From: Danio rerio
Taxonomy: Eukaryota; Chordata; Actinopteri; Cypriniformes; Danionidae
Length of the DNA stretch: 64,000 nucleotides
Assembly (NCBI RefSeq): GCF_049306965.1
Contig: NC_133194.1
Coordinates: 6,272,501 to 6,336,500, forward strand
Direction of reading: 5' to 3'
The notes under the pieces are model-generated. The model saw only the letters and a list, made by a program, of their open reading frames with translations, had not been told where the DNA came from and did no database searches. Below, piece after piece: positions 1-11,942 of this stretch (positions are counted from its first letter, which is position 1; every line of letters begins with the position of its first letter). The position numbers were made by a program, and so were the translations under genes.

Positions 1-258
1 TCCTTGTGTTTGCGTGGGTTTCCTCTGGCTGCTCCGGTTTCCCCCACAGTCCAAAGACATGCGCTATAGCTGAATTGAATGAGCTAAATTGGCTGTAGTG
101 TATGTGTGTGAATGAGTGTGTGTGGGTGTTTCCCAGGGTTGTGGCTGGAAGGGCATCCACTGCATAAAACACATGCTGGATAAGTTGGCGGTTCATAGGC
201 TGAGGCAACCCCTGATTACTAAAGGGAATAAGCCAAAAAGAAAATGAATGAATGAATG
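1..258 (+). mobile_element. DANA SINE, 3' part, cut by window edge
   Basis: The segment carries the DANA core (cccccacagtccaaagacatg, then tgaattgaatgagctaaatt), the tail phrase ggaagggcatccactgcata, and ends in repeats of aatg. This tRNA-derived SINE is characteristic of Danio genomes. The 5' tRNA-like part lies outside the window. Confidence 0.85.
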
Positions 259-1350
259 TGAGGTCTTGTTGTCGGAGGTGGAAGCCAGCTCTAGCACCAA
301 GACTATTGATAAAGTGGTTGCCCAGCAACATAAGCTGCGCAGAGTAGTAAAAAAGTCAGTAAAGTATAAAAGAAAGTCAGAGCTGAAAAGGGCGTTTGGT
401 GTGATCGTCCACTAAAAAAAGCGACTGAACGGCCATTCGTTAATCTCAGCAAACATATCTCTAAAGACATCTCTATCGCTTTCTGTCAACTTGTTTACAC
501 CAGCGATGTTTTGGTTGTACATAAACTTGCGTGTGCAAAAAGAAGCCAAATGTAAATAGTTCTAGCGACTTTATTCTGGGATAACCTAGAATCTAAATTA
601 ATACACTTCCATAAAGTAAATCGTATCCCAAAGCTTTTACTGGGGCACTTTTTTTTTTTTGCACCGTCTCCCCATGCCGCCCCCAGCAAAATGCTGCCCT
701 GGGCGATCACCCATACTGCCCATCCCTAAAGCCGCCATTGAATATGTGCATAAAACTAATGAGTGAAAACTGCTAATGAGGTGAATGGGGCTGAGAATGT
801 TATTGAAAAGACTTATCCAGGGTTTGTACAAACCTCCATGGGTAAATAGACTGCTATCGAGAAAATCTGAACATACCACACTAATTAGCTGGCATATTTC
901 CCAAATGTGGAAGAAAGACATACTTTTTTTATTTAAAGTCACTAGATGGTCACATATTGCTATACATGCCCATAAAACAAATAAGAAACAAACATTTACT
1001 CTCTCTAAGATTCTAATTCATTGATTCATTCAGCAGATCTCATCATGTCAAGTCTGTTGTTGAACCGGTCCATTACTGGTATAATTGTCTTTAACTTTTT
1101 CGCATATTTTCATGCACTGTTACATTTCTGAGGCTTTGTCAGCTTAGTTAGCAATGTCGTTTGACTGCAATGTGTGGTTTAAAACAATTTAACCGAGCGA
1201 TGGCAGATTTATCATTTAAGAAACACTTCATTTTAAGATTTTTCCATAATGCTATGCTAATATGCTAATGCTAACATATCATCTTTTTACTTTCAAGCAA
1301 GCATACGTAATAAATGACATAACCACACACATTCTGTCTTTGACGTTAGC
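259..1350. other. Non-coding sequence downstream of keratin gene A
   Basis: I see no gene here. The open frames are short and show no domain. A T-run lies near 650-660, and a small cluster of gctaatatgctaatgctaac-like words near 1250-1275 resembles the degenerate ATGCTA minisatellites seen elsewhere in the window. Confidence 0.5.
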
Positions 1351-1356
1351 TTTATT
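1351..1356 (-). terminator. Polyadenylation signal of keratin gene A
   Basis: AATAAA on the minus strand, 87 bp past the stop codon of gene A. It is the first canonical hexamer after the stop. Confidence 0.7.
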
Positions 1357-1442
1357 GTTGTAAATGCTCAAAGACAACCACCACATTTTGACAGCATGTT
1401 AGGAGCGCGATGTTTCTTTACCCGACATGAATCTGGTGTGCT

Positions 1443-4400
1443 TTACTTAACAAGGGACGTGGAAGAGGAAGAAACCACCTTTCCATCAATCACCTCTTCC
1501 ACAACAGTGATCACTGCTGTTTTAGTGGTGCTGGTGGTGGAGCTGGAAGTGGAGCTGGAGCCCGATTTGCTAGAAATTGCAAGGCTGTTTGGAGACAAAA
1601 AATCAACAACCAGTTAATCCTGTAGTGCCTGGTTTGTACTACAGTATTTAAAGCTTAAAACCACAAACTTCCACCGAACCCTAAATCTGTCTACTACTAT
1701 TCGAAAGATTTGTTGAAGGGTATGTTTACATAAAAACAATACTTTTGTTGAAGTTCATTAAATTGATAAGAAGTGATTGTAATGATGTTTATGTTACAAA
1801 TGTCTGTATAAATCTATATGTGTTGTTTATGAGACTTAATGCTAACACTTTGCAATGAGGTTGTATTAGTTAAAGTTGCAGTTTGTAAGTTTGACACCCA
1901 GTGGTTGAACTAGTTATTGCACCCCTGGTTCAAAGCCAGATTGAAGACACCAACAAAGGCTGATTTAAATCGTGTTGTTAATAAAAGCAATGGCTCGCAA
2001 CAAAAGGAATATTTTCCATATTAAAATGAGTTTTTATCCTAAGTAACACCTGAAATTTATATTTTAGAAACAGCTTCTATTTCCTGCAGCTGAACAACTG
2101 GATAAACTGACAATGATACACCTCTTACGCCCCATTCACACGGGTCGTCAGCGCCAACGCTTTCCATTCACTTTGAATGGGTGACGTCAGGCGTTGCCGA
2201 ACTGCATTGTGGATCCGTCTGCGCCGCTTCAGAGGTGTTGCTCGCTACAGAAGTTGGGAACAGCTCAACTTTTTAAGCGCCGACGGAAGCGTCAGCCAAT
2301 CAGATCGCTGTATGCAAATACACCAGCTAGACAGTGGCCTATTGCTGACTGAATTTCATTGGCTGACGCTTCTATGACGATCACTTCAACCCCAACTTCA
2401 GACACGCCTTCAGTCAAGCGTTGACGCTACAGCCCTGTGTGAATAGGGCACTATGCTTTATTTAGTGTTAAATGCTAATAGTGTGAGTTTGAATGCCATT
2501 TTACATGATATTTATGGCCATGCTACTGAAAGCAGCAGCAGATAGTTCACCTCAGATCAGTGATTCAGCATGTACAATTAATTTTAGGTTTAATATGTAT
2601 TAAATTGAAAACTTTACAATTTCTTTGGAGTGCAGTGAGTGCACTATTCTGTGCTACTGAATGGCTTTATTTAACTTTTTTTGTGTGTTTTATCTGGTGC
2701 AAACAGCCAAATTGCTTATCACTGCTTATCTCGTCATGTAGTGTGTTGTTAAGGAGGCAGGGTTACAACCAGGGCTTGACATTAACACCTGCCAAATGTG
2801 GGTATATGTCAGCTGTGACGGGTAAGACAGCCACCATCTTTAGCCTATTTGGTTGAAAATTAATTTTTTAAAGTGAGTAAAAAAAGCAAGGTTGGACAAT
2901 AAAGATGGTCCAATATTCGAGCAAATGTCATCTTAGAATCGAGAAGCAGCAGGACTGACAAAAATTATTGTGTCCGCATGAGCAAGAGAAAGCAGGTGCA
3001 TGCCGAATGAGAGGATTACTCACGCACACAGGTGATGTAATGTGCGTTACTGTTTAAAAAGTGCTAATTATGGAACAAATTCAATGCCAAAAGTATTGAA
3101 ATAAAAAGCTTGTTGACTAGCACAAACTAAAAAAATTATATATTAAATCAACAACTGTTTGCATTTTAATGACTTGAATTCTAGGGTTTGTATTTTTAGG
3201 TCCTGAAATTTAACACAGCTGTTTATTTCAGCTGTTAATATTTTAACTTAAAAACACGTTTTCATACTTATAAATTCAATAATTCATATTTAATTTCCAG
3301 GTTTCACTTATAAAAGGTAATTTTATTTTATTTCAGTTTAAAAATTCACTTCCATAAATTCAGTGGATCAAATTCGGCTCTTAAAATTTGACATTACTTT
3401 CAGAAACTGCAGGAAAAGCAATAGATTGCAGATTGACTATCTCCAGCTGCTTTTTCACTAACAGGTGGACCAATTTAAGATTTTAAAACCAGTAAATAAG
3501 TAATGAAAAAAGCTAATAACGGCACAAAAGTAGCATTTAATATTGTCAATGTAAAATTTTAACAGCCTAATTTGATCCACTGAATTTATGGAAGCGAATT
3601 TTTGAACTAAAATAAAATTAATTGAATATTGTTGTTACATTATACATGAAATCTGAAAATTTAATAAGAATTATAGTTTTTTTTAAGTATATAATCATGT
3701 TTGAAATATTTTTTGTTGAAATATTGACAGCTTAAATAAACAGCTGTGTTAAATTTCAGGCCCTAAAAATACACACCCTGGCAATCCAAGTTATTAAAAT
3801 GCAAGCGAATGTTAATTCAATGTATTTTTTTTTTTTGAGCTTGTGCTATTTGATAAGCTTTTTATTTCAATACAAATTGGCATTTTGGCATTGATTTTGT
3901 TCCATAGCTAATTATGTACTGTTGGTGTGCCTGTAAACAACTACTTGTTTGATTTCTGTACTAGCAGGTCTGGGATTTACCTGCCGCTGGCTTCTGCATC
4001 CAGCAGTCTTCTGTACTCTGCGATCTCCATCTCCAGCCTGGTCTTGATGTCCAGAAGCATCTGATACTCTTGCCCTTGGCGTTCCAGATCAGCGCGGAGC
4101 TGCACAAGTTGACCCTCCATTCCACTCACCTACAAGCCCGAGGTATGAAGGCAGAACATTTAACCCCAACTCAGGTCATTTATGAGTTGACTTAAGTAAG
4201 ACATCTGTCTGTAGGAATGTCTCACCTGTGCCTGGTAGCCAGAGAGCTGCATGGAGTAGCGATTCTGAGTATCATTCAAAGTGCCCTCCATGGATGATTT
4301 CTGTGTGGATATCAAGAAAAACATACATAATTAACAAAAGTGCACATGTTCTATAACGTTTGACATTCAAAAGAGTAAATCAGGTTTTATCAATCAAATA

Positions 4401-7400
4401 TACACTGTAAAAATATATATGTTAATTAACAGTTTCAGTATTTCCTTTATTTACGGTTATGAATTGCATTATGGGACCTTGATCGTTGCTTTGTCGATAT
4501 TTGTTGTTGTAAATTAACTCTACAGTTTAACAAAATGACTTTTATTGACATTGTAAAAGCTTGGAATATTATAATGTATAAGAAATAATTTAGAGATAGG
4601 AATCGGACATTACTTTCCAATCAGGACTTAAAAATATAAGTATATTATATATATTCATATTACTTTTGAACACATCTATAGTTATGCAGTGGCAAATAGT
4701 TAGACCTCTTTCTTGACTTCACACAGATGCAGCAACGCGTGCGGCATGACATCACTCTGTTGCAGAGACGCTATTGGTTAAATGCCGGCAAAGTAGTACA
4801 AGGAAGCAGCTTGAAGTGGAAACACGAGTATGTCTGCGGTCTGGAGGTATTATAAAGTTGATGACGACAACATTGCCATAGCAAACTGTGAGATGTGTAA
4901 ACTTGGGATTGTCAGCCGGGTATTTCAAGCTGAGGTGATATTTGTTTTTATATTGGATTTTTCACATTACACATTTCTTCCACACACACACTTACCATTG
5001 CAAGGAGAGACTGAAGCTCAATCTCCAGGGACTGTACTGAGCTCTTGACTGAGTTGACTTCGGTTTTTGAAGTCTGCAGGGTCTCTGTGCTCGCTACAAC
5101 CTCCTGTTTCAAAGTCTCAGACTGCAAAACAAGTGTGTCAAAACAAATGTTTAGTTTGATGTGAACTGAGATGTGTTATAAAAATGCTTAAATTAAGTCT
5201 AGAACCAAATGCTAGTAAATTGTACAAAAAAAAGTCAATAACACAGAATTAAACATGACATTTCAAAGTAGAAAAATTTAAATTTGTGCTTATATTTTGA
5301 CCTACTAAGCTACATATGACTTTAAAGAGAGAGTTCACCCAAAAATGAAAACTCGGCCATCATTTACTATTGAACACGAAAGAAGATATTTTGAAAAATG
5401 TAACCATTGACTTCCGTAGCTTTTGTTTTTCCTACTATGGATGTCAATGTTTACAAGTTTTTTATTTTTCAAAATATTTTCAACAGAAGAAAGAAACTTC
5501 TTTGGAACCACTTGAGAGGGAATAACCCTTGATTTTTGGGTGAACTATCCCTATAAGTGTTGTGTTTATCATATAGGGCAGGGGTGTCAAAGTCAAATTC
5601 TGGATGGCTGGTGCCCTGCAGAGTTTAGTTCCAGCTTCATCACACCTATCTGCAGGTATCAAACAAGCACTCAATTAGTTTGATCAGGTGTGTTTAATTA
5701 GGGTTGGAACTAAACTGTGCAGAGCTGATGCCCTCCAGGAACTGGCTTTGACACCTTTGATACAGGGTCAAGTTATGAATTTAACCAACCTTCTGCTGGA
5801 ACCAGCCTTCAAGTTCCCTCTGGCTCTTGGACACAACAGTCTCATAGTGCTCGCGTATGTCAGCTAAAACTTTGGTGAGATCTTCCTGTGGTGCGGCATC
5901 AACCTCCACGTTGACCTGTCCACTCATTTGATCGCGTGAGGTCGAGAGGTCCTGAAAACACATCACATCTCTTTAAAAACACTTTCACAGCATGACCTGT
6001 TTATCCTTGACCTCGAATGGAATGGAATGAAAATTTGTAACAAAACAGTGACATCTAGAGGTTAAAGATATAACGCTGACCCGACCTGACCTCCTGTCTA
6101 AATTGTTGAACTGCGCTATTTTTAAAAAAATGCCACCTTTTTAGATTCTCAGAAGCATTTTTTAGTAAATGGTTCTTAAATTAATATTTATTTCTGACTC
6201 TGAAGTAGATTCAGATCTCTAAATAACCTTTTTTCTTCAATGAAGATTGGAAAGATTGTATGAGATTCATCAATAACGGGATATAACTTCTTGATAGCAT
6301 ACATTTTGAGTTTTTCTACTAGCCTGAAAGGTTTTGTAATGATTTATTACCTCCTGGTGATTCGCCTTCATGTAGGCCAGCTCCTCAGTGAGGGCTTCGA
6401 TCTGCAGATTGAGGTCTTTTTGGCCCATGTTGAGGTCACTGAGAACATTCTTCAACCCAGCGATGTCAGCTTCCACAGACTGACGCATGCTCAGCTCATT
6501 CTCATATCTGCAAAGCAAAAAACAACAGGATAAAATACACAGTAGCCAATGTTTGAAGTGGAAGTCTTTCATCAAAGTTGTCCTTACGCTAGTGAACACC
6601 ACCCATTCTTTACTTTGGACAGTTTCAAAACCGTTATTGGTCCACTTCAAATGTTAAGTACTGAATATCCAGCCTGACCTCATGAGGAAACGTACAGTAA
6701 GTATTTCATGTTTTGTCAGTTTAGTGGCTAATTCTTACAAATTCATACGAGTTCAGTTGTACGAAAATGTACGATTTTAAAAAGAAGGCCTGGCACCCAA
6801 CCCCATGCCTAACCTCAACCGTCACTGGGTCATGAGCAAATCGTACTAAATTGTACGAATTAGATCTTACGAATTCATACGAATTAGCCACTAAATCAAA
6901 AACTTCCGAATTGCAGTGAGATTGCGTTGGAATATCTGTGTGTATTATTTAGTCAATTTTACAACAGTTATGATTGCAGTTTTACTTCAAAATTTCACTT
7001 GTATACAAAGTGTTACTTGACATTTCTTTGGAAAGTTTGCTAAATTTATTATGAATTTCTTAGTTAAGTTGGTTTCAAAACCAATTTCCAGTGTTCACTT
7101 TAAATAATCTTAATGTAAAAATGATTTTAATGGTAAAAAGAATTACTTTATTCTGAAGTCATCCGCAGCCAAGCTGGAGTTGTCAATACTGAGGTGAACA
7201 GTGTTATTCAGCTGTATGGCGGCCAAGATCTGAGAAGTAAAAATTATAAATATTTTGCCTTTTTTATGGTGTGGTTGTATTATACAAATAAGCAGTAACC
7301 TCAAATGATCTGCCTAATTAGACTTACCTTAGCCTGGAGGTCACTGACAACAGTCTCGAAGGCAGAGTAGTTACGTGCAGCTCCAGTAGGAGAGATTTTG

Positions 7401-7855
7401 TTCTCCAGGAACTCCCGTATCTTCAACTCTAGCTCAGCATTGGCTTTCTCAAGAGAGCGCACCTTGTCCAGGTATGAAGCCAGACGGTCGTTGAGATTCT
7501 GCAAGGTGAACTTCTCATTGCCAATGATGCTGTCATCTGCTGCTCCAGAGGCACCGATTCCCCAGAATCCTCCTCCTGCTGCAGCACCAAATCCTCCACC
7601 AGCCCCAAACCCTGCACCAGCACCACCTGCAGACCCAAATCCACCTCCAAAGCCGAAGTTACCTCCTGATCCTGCTGCGGACATGGAGCGGGATGCACTG
7701 GAGATGCGGACCCCTGCGCCTCCTGCACCTCCATACACACTGCCAGACCTCATGGCGCTGATGCGGCCACCTCCTCCACCTGAAGAAGAGAGGCGCGAGG
7801 AGCCCATGGAGGACCTGCTGGAAACGAAGCTTCCGCTGGAGAAGGTGGTAGCCAT
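1443..7855 (-). CDS. Type I keratin gene A (473 aa, 8 coding exons)
   Basis: Acidic keratin that should pair with a type II keratin in epithelial intermediate filaments. Coding exons, 5' to 3': 7328-7855, 7147-7229, 6351-6507, 5790-5951, 4996-5121, 4226-4300, 3981-4129, 1443-1584. All junctions are GT/AG and the sum is 1422 bp. The head (about residues 1-115) is rich in Gly, Ser and Ala. The rod opens with [12 protein letters not shown] near residue 120 and closes with [11 protein letters not shown] near 423. The tail carries [16 protein letters not shown] and ends in LVK. The start is the ATG at 7853-7855, 68 bp downstream of a TATA box. Two oddities: exon 6 is split by a 96-bp intron that the five neighbours lack, and the last intron is 2.4 kb and full of mobile elements. 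The coil differs more from B-F than they do from each other. All features point to a working gene. Confidence 0.93.
2127..2449. mobile_element. Miniature inverted-repeat element in last intron of A
   Basis: Terminal inverted repeats of about 34 bp: the left end reads gccccattcacac...gtcagcgccaacgct, and the right end, reversed, reads gccctattcacac...gtagcgtcaacgct. The body is GC-richer than the intron around it. There is no coding capacity. The target duplication is unclear, so I leave the superfamily open. Confidence 0.7.
3055..3930. mobile_element. Long fold-back element in last intron of A
   Basis: Two arms of about 350 bp (roughly 3055-3400 and 3570-3930) are reverse complements of each other with scattered mismatches. 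Matching words include aatttaacacagctgttta on the left against taaacagctgtgttaaatt on the right, and cataaattcagtggatcaaa against tttgatccactgaatttatg. The whole is about 870 bp with a short spacer and no ORF, so it is a fold-back DNA element. Confidence 0.8.
4130..4225 (-). other. Extra 96-bp intron splitting keratin exon 6 of gene A
   Basis: The upstream exon ends ...TACCAGGCACAG, the intron starts GTGAGACATT and ends GGGCTTGTAG, and the downstream exon starts GTGAGTGGAATG. Reading through would meet a stop after 21 codons, so removal is needed. In B-F the same place reads CAGGTG(A/G)GC as plain coding sequence, codons 25 and 26 of exon 6. The intron is phase 0. Confidence 0.85.
4404..4570. 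repeat. Dispersed repeat (acactgtaaaaa type) in intron of A
   Basis: It begins acactgtaaaaat, continues with gttaattaacagtttcagt, and ends near gacattgtaaaagcttgg. From memory this resembles a common zebrafish element opening acactgtaaaaa. It is non-coding. Confidence 0.45.
5322..5562. mobile_element. Palindromic miniature element in intron 4 of A
   Basis: The ends are inverted: ttaaagagagagttcaccca at the left and tgggtgaactatccctataa at the right. The middle holds the mirrored phrases gaagatattttgaaaaatgt and tttcaaaatattttcaacag. This is a widespread teleost miniature element; a second copy with an insertion lies at 39330-39925. Confidence 0.7.
5578..5765. repeat. Dispersed repeat, 'gatcaggtgtgtttaattag' family
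   Basis: It contains gatcaggtgtgtttaattag, ggttggaactaaactgtgca and ccctccaggaactggctttg. Relatives occur at 22660-23210 (interrupted) and 40036-40380 (two copies), so this is a multi-copy family. It is non-coding and lies in intron 4 of gene A. Confidence 0.65.
6671..6937. mobile_element. Miniature inverted-repeat element in intron 2 of A
   Basis: The left end has gtcagtttagtggctaattc and the right end has gaattagccactaaatcaaa, which are inverted relative to each other. A matching copy at 56540-56797 shares the same ends and the middle phrase ggcacccaacccca. It has no coding capacity. Confidence 0.75.
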
Positions 7856-7922
7856 GTGGATGGTGGTTGGTGTCTTACTCTGCTCTGCCTGAAGAGTGAG
7901 TACAGTGCAGAAGCTTTGAGTT

Positions 7923-7930
7923 CTTTTATA
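7923..7930 (-). promoter_or_regulatory. TATA box of keratin gene A
   Basis: TATAAAAG on the minus strand, 68 bp upstream of the start codon. This implies transcription starting near 7895 and a 5' leader of about 40 bp. The GCCTGAGG motif found upstream of B-E is absent here. Confidence 0.75.
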
Positions 7931-7969
7931 CGCTGGTGAAGCTGTCAAGGAAGGACCTGCTGACCTCAA

Positions 7970-9300
7970 AACTTGCTGACAGCAAGGAATTCTATCAGCT
8001 TAAATCACGTAAAGTGAAAGGTGACGCTGAGATGTAAAATCAGTTGACTGATCATCCCCTCCAGGAAGTAAGATACACGCTTACATTCCCCCTCCAAAAG
8101 TTTCTCAGATGAGAATATCTCTGTACATGTTCAAACATTTTCTTGTTTTTAGTGCTGGATTTACTGTAGTAAACACTCTCACGCTCTAAAATCTTTGTAT
8201 ATTCAAGGTTGCACCGTTATTGGCATTGATTGCTCTATGAAGAACCTTTTAACATCCATGCAAACTTTGCACAAAACATTTGTTTTGCGGGGGAAAAGGT
8301 TCTTTAGATTGTTAAAATGTCCTTCACGCTAAATGGTTCAAAGAACTCTTCACTGAAAAAAGTGTTGTTCTGGGATTATTGTCAGAACACCTTTATTTCA
8401 GTTCAATTGTGCACTGTAAATCCTAAAAGGTTAAGGTAACTCAAACCATTTGAGGAAACCGATTGCAAAAAACCCTTTAAGTTCAAAAACTAATACTAAT
8501 GAGTACTGTGAACTTAATCCATTTGAGTAAACAAAGCAGTTTGAACACAGTAAAACCCAATAAAATAAGAGAACTCAAACTAACTGAGTACTGTACAAAC
8601 CAATAAGTTAAGGCAACTCAAACCGTTTGAGGAAACTGATCGCTACAAACCATTTTAGTAAAAAAAAACTAACCTATATGAGTACTGTGAACTTAATGTA
8701 ATGAGGTAAATTCATTCATTATACCTTAAACACTGAGTTCAACATTCTTTTTTAAATGAGTTGTATAAACTTTCAGTAAATTTTGAGTTTACTACACTCA
8801 TTTCATTTGATAAAGTTGACTGTTGGGTGTTACAGTGTTTCTGTTGCATTCTTAAAAAAAAATAAAGGTTCTTTAATGAACTTGATGGTTCAAAGATCCT
8901 GTGACATTTGTTGAATCTTTTTCTATTCGAAGAATTTTTTTGGAAACGGTTATTTATATTATAAAAATAACATTAATAATTGTAATTAATAATTAATAAA
9001 ATGTGTTCTTCACACAACGACAAACATAGTTCTTCAAAAAAATGTTGACGGAAAGATTCTTTGAGGAACCAAAAATTATTCTTTTAAAGCATCATTGCCA
9101 TCAGATGCCATAAAAAGAGTTCCCCTGGGAACCATTCAGTGAGCAATTTTTTAAAGAACATTTTAATACACTTTTTCCAAATACAATGTTAAAGGTTCTT
9201 CAATTAAATGCCAGTAAGAACTTATAAATCATAGGCCATTAACTGACTCATCAAATGATGCACTCATTTTAAAAATGAGCTACCAGGTCAAATGAGCAAA
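7970..9300. other. Spacer A-B, proximal part: degenerate repeats, no gene
   Basis: No coding sequence is seen. An imperfect local duplication lies at about 8420-8530 and 8590-8700, both carrying gtaactcaaacc- or gcaactcaaacc-type words followed by gagtactgtgaacttaat. Several aaggttcttt words repeat between 8280 and 9220. This looks like decayed repeat sequence. Confidence 0.5.
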
Positions 9301-9620
9301 CCAGGTCGCTGGTTTGCCTCGGCTAGGTCAGTTGGCATTTCTGTGTTGAGTTTGCATGTTCTCTCTGTGTTGGCGTGGGGTACCTCCGGGTGTTCCGGTT
9401 TCCCCCACAAATCCAAAGACATGCAGTATAGGTGAATTTGGAAAGCTAAATTGTCCATAGTGTATGTGTGTGAATGAGTGTGTATGGGTGTTTCCCAGTA
9501 ATGGGTTGTAGCTGGAAGGGCATCCGCTGCATAAAACTTATGCTGGATAAGTCAGCAGTTCATTCCGCTGTGGTGACCCCTGAATAACAAATGGACTAAG
9601 CCGAAAAGAAAATGAATATA
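9301..9620 (+). mobile_element. DANA SINE copy
   Basis: It runs from the tRNA-related end (ggtcgctggtttgcctcggc) through ggtttcccccacaaatccaa, ggaagggcatccgctgcata and gttcattccgctgtggtgac to the gaaaatgaat tail. The 5' end appears slightly truncated. Confidence 0.88.
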
Positions 9621-11900
9621 AAGATGTGCAGAGTTTGAACACCAGCCGTTCATGCTTGTGAGCTGTGTTGGATAAGGTTGAGTAACTGAAGATGGGGAAT
9701 GAACAAATGAAGATATGAATACAGAACACCCATTGAATTGGAAAAGAATAGGCCTATAATTAAACAAGACGCTATGATGTAAGCTGACCTCGTTGGTAAC
9801 TCATGATTTGACTTCAGTGACTTGTTTAGCAATTTTACTATAAAGATAGTTTGAAGCTCATGTTTGTGCATGTACCTGTGTGTTTCTCACCAAGTTTAAA
9901 CAACGTTAAATTCCTCCCTTAGGCAGTGAAGCTGAAGTGCAAGAATTTTCATAAAAAGAAATTTATGGTGCATTTTATAGTTATTATGTGTCTTCAGTTC
10001 TTATACTGAAGTGCTAAGTAGGATTTGCATTAGCCCCCTCTTATATTAAATTAGCAGATTTAATAATGTTCCACATTCCCTGTACACTGTATATTGTTTT
10101 GCCTGAATTCTGAGCGCTTGATGTTACTTGATGAATGTTACTTGATAGTCTAATGCACTCTCTCTTGTGCACATCACTCTCGAATGCTTGGTCGTATACT
10201 CAACATTAAAGAAATAGGCTGCATTTGACGAATTCTTATACCTCAGCACGGAAAACGGTTTTGATAAATGAAAAATTCTAGCTACAGTTCCGTTAAAACG
10301 TTTGTGTAAACACGATTATCTCGTAACTGAGTCACCTAAGTCGAAATTTGCTTCTCTGAAAGCCAGAAATGTCCTATTTAGAGGGAAATAAATGGAAATA
10401 TTAACTTTTCTACTTCTTGATTTTGCTGCGTCAATCGCGTGCTCGACCACAAGAGCGCGCGCGCGGCCGTCAGAAATGGCGCGGTTTTCTGAGGGAGAGT
10501 GGAGAAGGGCTGAGGTCATCACAAATGACTGCACAGAGGTTTGAAGGCAAATTTTGAGAATATTTTAATATTCATGCCGTTAAAATCCATTTATAAAATG
10601 TATTTCTAGATTGATAGTCGCTTTTCGAGGTAAGCTTGACTCAGTTTAGTTAAAATGCGTCTGTAAGATTGAATCCAGTTATTGTAGCCAAACGTCAGGT
10701 TTACATCGTCAGTGAAGCTATAATTGTAGATGAATTGATATCTGAATCCAACTTTTCCTGCGATAATTATGGCTGCAGTATTTATCATTTGTACAACTAA
10801 CTTTGTATGTGTGTAGCAAAACCTTTAATTCATATACAAAATGTTTTATGTTGTTTGAATGCCTAGTTGCTGTATTAATACTTAAGACAGTGGTATTTCA
10901 CTTTTAATTTATATTTTTCTTGTTGGCAAGATGTAGGCCATAGATATAATCTACTTTTAGATGTTAACAACTATATATTTTCAAGTAGAACATGTTAGTT
11001 TATACTAGAATCAGTATTTGTTGATGCACAGAGGGGTTCAAAATGCCAACATGTCATTTTCCTTTTTGTAATTTGTTATTAATATTTTTAAATCACTTGC
11101 TGTCGACTTTGAGTGGTTACATCACCCTTACTCTAAGGCCACAGGGCAAATAACTATGCACATGTCAGAAGACTGACAACGAGGGATTATAAAGCAGGTG
11201 TTAAATGAAAAGTCACTCGTATTTGAAGAGAAAACGCGGTTTGTCAGGTTAAAAGTGAAAAGATAAGAACTTCACTGCAAAAAAAAAAGGATTTTCTTAG
11301 TTTTTGTTTTTTTAGTTTTACTTATCCCACTTGCAGATTATTTCATTTGTTTCAAAACAAAAAAAAAACATACTTGACTGTTTAGAAAAAAAATCTATTG
11401 TCTAGAACATGCTTCTTAATTTAGAAACAAGACAAAAATATGAGTAAAACTATATATTTTTTGGAGTGTTATATTTGCTTTGCTCTTTGTATTATGAAGA
11501 CGTAAAGCATAATATAATTTGTTCTATTTCAGACTTGATAAATGAATGTGGTCAAAACTTTTGAGTGTGAGCATGCTTGAGAAAGAACTATATATTTTTA
11601 ATTTAGTTGTATTTTTAATTTTAGGTGTAGTTGTACATGTTTGTAAATGGAAATAATTTATAACATTGTTATTTAATATATCAAAGCATCAAGTTTCATG
11701 TTCAAAATTTTGTATATTACCACTTCAGAACAGAGAATTAAGTATTTATCCTTTTTTTCTAATCCTAATTGTCATACCAGAAAAAGGCTAATATTGCAGG
11801 ATATGTATATATTTTTAATCTAAATGCCTAAATTTCCAAACATGTCATCTCAGCCAAACAGAAAAAACAGGACAAACAGTGTAAATTCACAGTTAGACCA
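9621..11900. other. Spacer A-B, distal part: no gene seen
   Basis: Mostly AT-rich. A CpG-rich patch lies at about 10420-10520 (gagcgcgcgcgcggccgtca) inside what is probably an older repeat at 10180-10800. A phrase at about 11138-11180 (ccacagggcaaataactatg then agactgacaac) resembles one at 33825-33870. There is no credible ORF. Confidence 0.5.
11274..11470. mobile_element. Miniature element, 'cactgcaaaaaa' family
   Basis: Starts cactgcaaaaaaaaaaggat and contains ttagaaacaagacaaaaata near its other end, the same words seen in the larger element at 57477-58222. Non-coding. Confidence 0.55.
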
Positions 11901-11901
11901 T

Positions 11902-11907
11902 TTTATT
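11902..11907 (-). terminator. Polyadenylation signal of keratin gene B
   Basis: AATAAA on the minus strand, 36 bp past the stop codon of gene B. The context accaataaaatggtc is close to that in C, D and E, where the signal also directly follows an ACCAATAAA- or TCAATAAA-type word. Confidence 0.75.
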
Positions 11908-11942
11908 GGTTTTTCAGCACTCTTGAGGTGGATTGTTGTTGC

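Noticed and set aside
7398-7892. Long plus-strand open frame rich in proline opposite exon 1 of gene A
   Set aside because: It is the reverse reading of the Gly/Ser/Ala-rich keratin head; similar shadows lie opposite exon 1 of every keratin here.
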